Source: Nymphalis io
Taxonomy: Eukaryota; Arthropoda; Insecta; Lepidoptera; Nymphalidae
Assembly: GCF_905147045.1 (NCBI RefSeq)
Contig: NC_065900.1
Span: forward strand, 10,994,501 to 11,058,500
Direction: 5' to 3'
DNA length: 64,000 nucleotides
Shown: positions 58,323 to 64,000 of the stretch, in pieces
Position numbering within the stretch: the first letter of the stretch is position 1
How the letters are laid out: every line of letters begins with the position of its first letter
Position numbers and translations under genes: made by a program
The notes under the pieces: model-generated
Database searches by the model: none
What the model was told of the DNA's origin: nothing
Seen by the model: only the letters and a program-made list of their open reading frames with translations

Positions 58323-59079
58323 CATTAATTATTGTTTTTATCATTTATTATTTTTCATCAAAATATGCTTTTAGTTTAGTATTTAGATATTTATTTATCA
58401 GAACACTCCTTGTTATTAAGGCACTAATTACAGCTTTACAGTATCTTCAACACAGACATATGTTATCTTTAAATATATTATTCTTAAAAAAATCATTTAA
58501 ACAACACTTTTAGAGTCATACCTGTTTACAAAAATGACATAACTATATGCATAAAAGTTAATTTTCATTGCTTATTATGTCTTACATTATGTATAATGTT
58601 GTCGTAAACTACACCACAATCGCCCTTCTCGTTATTCTTAATTTCCTGAATATACGAACATGTTTGAAGTAGTTATTTCGTATTTTAGTAGAAACAAATT
58701 ATTTTATTAATCCATGGTAGTTACTTACGTGTTTTGCAGTCGCTTATCTTGATCGAGATACGACGATTTCAAATGACAAGCGTTATATGGTGTGAACTGC
58801 TAGTTATATGCATTTTCATTCACACACACACAACGGTAACGTTCGCATACACAAACTGATAGCCTATTCCAATCATAAAAGGAGCGAAGAAAAAAAAGCA
58901 TCTTTGGTATTGAATTGACGTGATATAATTGGTCTTGGATTTTAAATAATATACGGTATTTATTATGGATTCGTAAAAATAGCGGCGAAGTTGTTATCAG
59001 AACTTTGGAAGTAAAATTTAAGTGGATATAAGTAGTTAAGTCGAATAATGTTATATAATACATTAAGATTTACAGCTTT
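58323..59079. other. AT-rich gap
   Basis: A short CA run (58819-58831). No gene seen. Confidence 0.45.
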
Positions 59080-59214
59080 ACTTATAAACGTTGCTTAGCT
59101 AGTGATGAGTGGAATAATGCTTTATCTTCTTCTTACAAATGTCAAATCAATAATGATAGAAAGAGAGGAATCAGTGTTTCACTAAACATCCGCTAAGCAA
59201 CGATTATAATTAAG
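59080..59214. mobile_element. Small inverted-repeat element (family F)
   Basis: The left end, ACTTATAAACGTTGCTTAGC, pairs with the right end, GCTAAGCAACGATTATAATT. The core has AAATGTCAAATCAATAATGA and CAGTGTTTCACTAAACATC, shared with the 51576 copy. 135 bp. Confidence 0.68.
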
Positions 59215-59329
59215 GCATATATTAATTAATTGTTTGTAATGCATAATATAGCAGAGCTTTTGGAATGGAGTATGTAAATATCTAAGGTCTATTTACTCAT
59301 TCGATTGGAATAGGGTATATACATATATG

Positions 59330-59390
59330 CTTAACATCAGGCAAGTCAACGGTCAAACGCTGGCCTATTAATAGTAAAAAAAAATAATAC
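59330..59390 (+). mobile_element. LINE family 2, extreme 3' end
   Basis: CTTAACATCAGGCAAGTCAACGG and GGCCTATTAATAGTAAAAAAAA match the 3' end of the fragment at 36848-37300. Confidence 0.75.
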
Positions 59391-59924
59391 ATATATGTAC
59401 ATATGTGGTGGTCGCGCGTTTTGTTGACCACTCTATTTAAAATGTACAAAACAATGTGTTACAATAATTTCTTAACGTAATCGTAATGTGAATAAGCATA
59501 AAATGAAAAAGGTCTTTGGTAGTAAATTCGGTACATACTGTTATTACTTAACAGTTATAAAATAAATCTTTAATAAAACGTATTGCCGGTTCTTTTCGGT
59601 AAAAATGCATTTATATTAATAATTTATTTCATAAAATCTTCGGCTTATAATATATTTTTAGAAAAAAGATTTTATTATATAATTTTCAATTAAACTCTTA
59701 CGCACTACCAGATTTAATTCATTTTAAATTTTATGAGTTTGAATTTTCATGAAGATAAAGAAAAAAGCGATTGATTTCGAAAGCACTACCGAATAACGCT
59801 ATAATAGATTAATAATTGATCTTTAAACAATATAATTAAAACTAAAGTTTTTAATAGTGTTAGCTTTTATTAGGAACACGCAAATAGTGCTATCGTAGTT
59901 CAGTTTAAAAACAGTGATAAGAAT
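59391..59924. other. AT-rich gap
   Basis: Downstream, in minus sense, of the exon at 59925. No repeat recognised. Confidence 0.45.
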
Positions 59925-60172
59925 CTAGTAGATTCTGACGATTGTATTGTTTTTCTTTGTAAACTTAGGTTTCTTGTGAGAATGTCCTCCGATATCTTCT
60001 ATAACTTTGTACTCTATGGTCGTATACAGCTTTGCAGTACAACGCTTCGCTGTACCCGGCTGGACCATAGTACACCTCCAGTGGAAATAATCGTTCCTAA
60101 ACTTTTGCATGCTGTAGCAATAACCATTGAATACTAGTAGACGACCACCTCTCTGTGACATAGCAAATGTGA
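59925..60172 (-). CDS. mod(mdg4): mod(mdg4)-like minus-strand exon, FLYWCH finger
   Basis: The acceptor TTTTTATATTTTTCAG ends at 60173 and the first bases are TC. There are 81 codons: MSQRGGRLLVFNGYCYSMQK at 4-23, H-W31-R-C33, C44 and H63-S-H65. The C-C loop is the longest seen (ten residues, TMVQPGTAKR). The tail KKPKFTKKNNTIVRIY is basic. Frames beginning at an ATG further upstream are intronic. Confidence 0.87.
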
Positions 60173-60254
60173 CTGAAAAATATAAAAAAAGTACTTTAAA
60201 ATCTATAAAACAACTGCATTGCAATATAAGTTAGATTGATATTTACTAAGCTCA

Positions 60255-60450
60255 AGATGCAAAATGGTCAAGTGGTGATACCGAAGATAGGTTCAAACCG
60301 GGGCAAAAATTTTCATCTGCTTATAATTGATCTCGTATTCGGCGTTGAAGGAAAACATCGCGAAGAAACCTGCGTGTTCTGAATGTAAATCTGACTCAAG
60401 TGTATCCATCGACCTGGATTGGTGTAGCGCGAAGAAACAAGCTCCCGACT
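60255..60450 (+). repeat. SINE family B, degenerate
   Basis: GATAGGTTCAAACCGGGGCAA is the box B-like part; TTGAAGGAAAACATCGCG and AAACCTGCGTGT follow. The tail is lost. Confidence 0.65.
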
Positions 60451-60552
60451 TCTTCTCATTAGGAGTGGAGGGTGTTACCCAAGAGAGAGATATTAAGGCA
60501 TTTTATTTTAATATTGGGAATGACTATTGCTCCAAAGAGATTTTTTTAATAG

Positions 60553-60772
60553 GTATTTGCTTATAAGCCATCTGAGTCTGGTAAGTTGTCAACACCGCTC
60601 ATATACGTTGACGCTGTAAGAAGGCGTTCCTTACATCGTTACTACGCCACCAATCTTAAGAAATAAGATGTTATGTCCTTTGTGCCTTTAGGACAATACT
60701 AAATATTGCTGTTTGGCGGAATCGCGCATTTCGTTGATCAGCCCAGGTGGATTAGCACGATGTCATACCACC
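60553..60772 (-). repeat. SINE family A, degenerate
   Basis: TACGCCACCAATCTTAAG, ATAAGATGTTATGTCC and ATACCACCAATG keep the family order at low identity. An old copy. Confidence 0.6.
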
Positions 60773-61465
60773 AATGTTTTTTATTTGAAGAAAGTAAATA
60801 CGATTCAATAGAAAACAAAGATTTATAGATAAACATATGTATTGCCTGTATATTATAACAGAGTTTTGAATATAAAATAAGAAAAATTTGTCTTCACAGC
60901 TTTTTAAATTCATCTCAAACATTTCAACATAACTTTGAATCACTTCCACCAAGTGCTAATCAATTGAGTTAACGATTTGAACACACATTCGGTGGGGACT
61001 ATATAATATACTAAAATAAATTTTATTTCAAAGTTTCAATTAAACTTGAGAATCTATTTAAGTTTATTTGTTCTGCATATATCTATTAAACTTCAGCTGA
61101 AATTCGACATTTAGCACATTACATTATTCTCGTTATCGCGCGTGTCCTCATCTCAATCATACTTTTCAACTTGATTTTGATTATGTTATGTCAAGCGAGA
61201 TATGTACTGATGATAAGTGCTTATGTACGCACGTGATAGATAGGTTAATATAACAATAGATGTATTAATTTTTTTTCCTTCATTATAAAATCTAATTGTA
61301 TATATTGTTCAATGTACAATCCAATATATAATAATATAATTACACAATTAATATTATTACAAGAATTTACACTATTTTAAATATATAAATGAAATATTGG
61401 TGTTAGTTACTTACTATATAAGTAATAAGTAATTGTATCATCATAAACATAATAATACTGAAATT
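60773..61465. other. AT-rich gap
   Basis: No exon. A 50-bp shred of SINE family B (GTGCTTTACGGTGAAGG) follows at about 61486. Confidence 0.45.
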
Positions 61466-61633
61466 TGTGATTGTAATTCAACTCGTGCTTTACGGTGAAG
61501 GATAACATCGTGAGAAAATCGAAGACTTAAGTGGATTAATGAAGGTGTTTTGTCGCATTTTTAAACTTGTTGAATTTGTTAAATCAATAAACATTTGAAG
61601 TCACTACATACGTTGGCGTACCCAGGATGGTCT

Positions 61634-61926
61634 CTTTTTTTTATAGAATAGGAAGGTGGACGAGCATATGGGCCACCTGATGGTAAGTGGTCACCAAACG
61701 CCCTTAGACATTGGCATTCTAAGAAATGTCAACCATCGCTTATAGCCAATGCGCCACCAACCTTGGGAACTAAGATTTTATGTCCCTTGTGCCTGTAATT
61801 ACACTGGCTCACTCACCCTTCAAACCGGAACACAACAATATCAAGTATTGCTGTTTTGCGGTAGAATATCTGATGAGTGGGTGGTACCTACCCAGACGAG
61901 CTTGCACAAAGCCCTACCACCAGTAA
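61634..61926 (-). repeat. SINE family A, full length
   Basis: Poly-T, TAGAATAGGAAGGTGGACGAGC at the left and CCCTACCACCAGTAAA at the right. It is the best-preserved copy, with the one at 33096. Confidence 0.92.
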
Positions 61927-62078
61927 AAAGTCTCGCAGCTCTCGCTTTTTAAAACTAAAAGCTCAATGAACGTAATGGATGAATGGCCTACATATGTACA
62001 CGAATGAAGTCACACACATTTTGAATCTTATTTATCTGTTCTGACCTTTTCAAATTATATTTAGGACTAAGACTAAGG

Positions 62079-62343
62079 ACTGGTGGTACCATCCACTCAT
62101 CAGATATTCTACCGCAAAACAACAATACATCAAGTATTGTTGTGTTCCGGTTTGAAGGGTGAGTGAGCCAGTGTAATTACAGGCACAAGGGACATAAAAT
62201 CTTAGTTCCCAAGGTTGGTGGCGCATTGGTTATGTAAGCGATGGTTGACATTTCTTACAATGCCAATGTCTAAGGGCGTTTGGTGACCACTTACTACCAG
62301 GTGGCTTATATGCTCGTCCGCCTTCCTATTCCATAAAAAAAAG
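62079..62343 (+). repeat. SINE family A, opposite orientation
   Basis: ACTGGTGGTACCATCCACTC to CCTTCCTATTCCATAAAAAAAA. About 25 bases of the 5' region are missing. It lies 150 bp from the 61634 copy in inverted orientation, so the pair could fold back on itself. Confidence 0.9.
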
Positions 62344-62770
62344 AGGTTTTACTATGTTTTCGGGCTCCAATGAAAAAAGTGAAAAGGCCCTATGCCTTTA
62401 ATTAAAATGAACCCGGACTGACGAGCGAAGGACAAGAAGTCACCTGAAACCTGGGTTTTATTATAAATGAATCAGAATTGAAAAAACAATTATTCTTTAA
62501 TCTTAAATTATACACAATACAATCACATTATATCGTCTGTTGTAGTGGCATAAAAACCGAGCTTAGAAGTCCATACGATCATATTCCTTATTGTGCTTAA
62601 AAAATTACCTAAATGACACTTTCTCTTGCGGTTTCTTATCGAAAAAAAAAGTTTAAAAATAAATAATAGTTTTTTCCCCTTTATGGGACAAATTGGTTGC
62701 ATTGGCATAGCTACGTCACTGTTTATGAGTATCAAAATGTTAAGATTGACATCATATATGATATATTTTT
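62344..62770. other. Gap downstream of a minus exon
   Basis: A minus frame at 62523-62735 has no domain. No other feature. Confidence 0.45.
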
Positions 62771-63027
62771 TTATTTCATTCTCTTATAAACTCCTGGAGT
62801 GGTGAGACATAGTTTGGGTGGTGGATGGTTATGGGCAGGAATAGGATCCAATAAGAGACCATCGAATGACTTGTAAAGATATACTCCACAGCCTTGGCTG
62901 CATCGGTAACGCATGGAGTATTTCAACTTAAGCGCGCCCTCATACGTATAACCGAAGACTCGTAGGTACTTTTTCCCGGATACCATTGTAATTTCATCTA
63001 TCACAGGCTTAACTGACGTGATGTCGG
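62771..63027 (-). CDS. mod(mdg4): mod(mdg4)-like minus-strand exon, FLYWCH with W to Y
   Basis: The acceptor TTTTAATTTTTATTACAG ends at 63028 and the first bases are CC. There are 84 codons: MVSGKKYLRVFGYTYEG at 14-30, R-Y40-R-C42, C46 and H65-N-H67 with PPP. The core tryptophan is replaced by Tyr and the C-C loop is only three residues (S-Q-G), the shortest in the array. The tail CLTTPGVYKRMK is a loose D-G-x-Y variant. It pairs with the 63802 exon in having G-K-K. Confidence 0.84.
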
Positions 63028-63563
63028 CTGTAATAAAAATTAAAACTTTTTTAATCTTTATCCTCGATTTAAACGAAAATCTAAGTTGACTCAATCGTGT
63101 CTTTATCTGTATAAATGAGCACTATTATGCCGCGTCACGTTCAAGCTGTCCCATAATATACAAAGAGCATTATTATATTACGTTTTGCATATCAAGACAG
63201 TATCCTCTTTTTTATATAAGAAGCAATTAATCTTAGGTTTTTCTTTTTTTAATAATAATGTGATATTCTTTTAAATATATTATTTTTGGCCAGTTTTATA
63301 ATGTCATGTTATTATAAACTTTGATTAAAATACTAGTTGATTATATTAAATATTTATATTTAATTTATGTGTATGTTTAAGTATGTGTTTAGTCGGTGAT
63401 ATATTAAATACACTTTATCGTATATAAGAAAGCATATTTAGTAATTAATCATAATTACATCTAAGTTTAAATTTAAAAAATATACCTTATTGATATATTT
63501 TAACAATTATTTGTGCAAAAAATAAGTTTAATTTTAATAAGAATATATAATTATTATTATAAA
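63028..63563. other. AT-rich gap between two minus exons
   Basis: Contains TTTATT-type words that could end the 63564 transcript. No repeat. Confidence 0.45.
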
Positions 63564-63802
63564 TTAAATTTTAACATATCTTCCATCTGGCAGTATGTGG
63601 TACTTCTGCTGTCGGTGCATATGTGTACCAGTAGCTCGTATCAGCGTTCCATCGTTGGTCACCATAATGAACGCCTTGCAGTCTGACGTGAGGGTGCATC
63701 TCCAGCGGTTGCCGACCTTACTCTTGAATCCAAAGCAATATGTATAGCCCTTGTATAGCAGAAACTTCTTTCCGTTTTCTAAAGTAATTAACTTCACGCC
63801 CC
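63564..63802 (-). CDS. mod(mdg4): mod(mdg4)-like minus-strand exon, FLYWCH finger
   Basis: The acceptor CTATTCTTACCTTTATAG ends at 63803 and the first bases are GG. There are 78 codons: LENGKKFLLYKGYTYCFGF at 7-25, R-W33-R-C35, C41 and H60-M-H62. The tail KYHILPDGRYVKI is one of the clearest examples of the D-G-x-Y signature. It is the rightmost recognisable exon, so the array may continue past the window. Confidence 0.87.
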
Positions 63803-64000
63803 CTATAAAGGTAAGAATAGAAACCGTTTTTGAGTAATTGTCGCATATGCTTTGCAATATGTACATGGCCTTATGTGTACCCTAAAATAAATTAAATTAT
63901 AGTTTAAGGTTCAAAATAAAACGTTTAAGGAGTAATTCATATTTATTTATGCATATTTTTCTATACTGATAATAATCAAAAAGTTATTTTAAGTAATTTA

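Overview
The window is AT-rich nuclear DNA from an insect, almost certainly a lepidopteran and perhaps a nymphalid butterfly. It has short exons in long AT-rich introns or spacers, several lepidopteran-type SINE families in many copies, and 5'-truncated LINEs. No bacterial-style gene layout is present.

The core of the window is an array of small terminal exons on both strands. Each has a splice acceptor, one FLYWCH-type zinc finger (W-x-C, a second C, then H-x-H) and its own stop codon. I count 26 intact FLYWCH exons, 13 per strand, plus one broken by a LINE and one pseudo-exon. Two lack an ATG and are easily missed (39042..38855 on minus and 19897..20066 on plus). Every acceptor opens in the same phase: two bases finish a codon begun in an upstream exon. 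Interchangeable FLYWCH 3' exons on both strands are the signature of mod(mdg4), the Drosophila BTB chromatin and insulator gene whose isoforms are made by alternative cis- and trans-splicing. The constant BTB exons are not in this window, so the gene assignment is inference from architecture.

Layout. Left part, about 1.2-30.3 kb: FLYWCH exons mostly on plus, with two on minus (10.2 and 29.3 kb). Between 19.0 and 24.5 kb the plus strand carries five exons encoding BED-type zinc fingers. Their donors and acceptors are phase-matched, so they could be chained into one tail with four or five BED fingers. Near 31 kb the exon strand flips. From 31.9 to 63.8 kb every recognisable FLYWCH exon is on minus. 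Within that half, 35.7-40.2 kb holds three non-FLYWCH minus-strand exons with the same acceptor phase: an acidic one with two SUMO-interaction-like motifs, a basic one with an in-frame stop, and one with a C-x3-C ... C-x2-C domain familiar from transposon-associated proteins.

Mobile DNA fills much of the rest. It includes a nearly complete endonuclease/RT LINE (48.4-51.1 kb) with relatives at 43.5 and 20.1 kb, a second LINE family (36.8 and 59.3 kb), an RTE-type 3' end with a 13-bp target duplication (37.5 kb), at least three SINE families, small inverted-repeat elements and a piggyBac transposase relic (0.75-0.93 kb). The exons would work as a library of DNA- or protein-binding tails for one shared BTB dimerisation module. 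About half are on the wrong strand for any single promoter, so trans-splicing would be needed.
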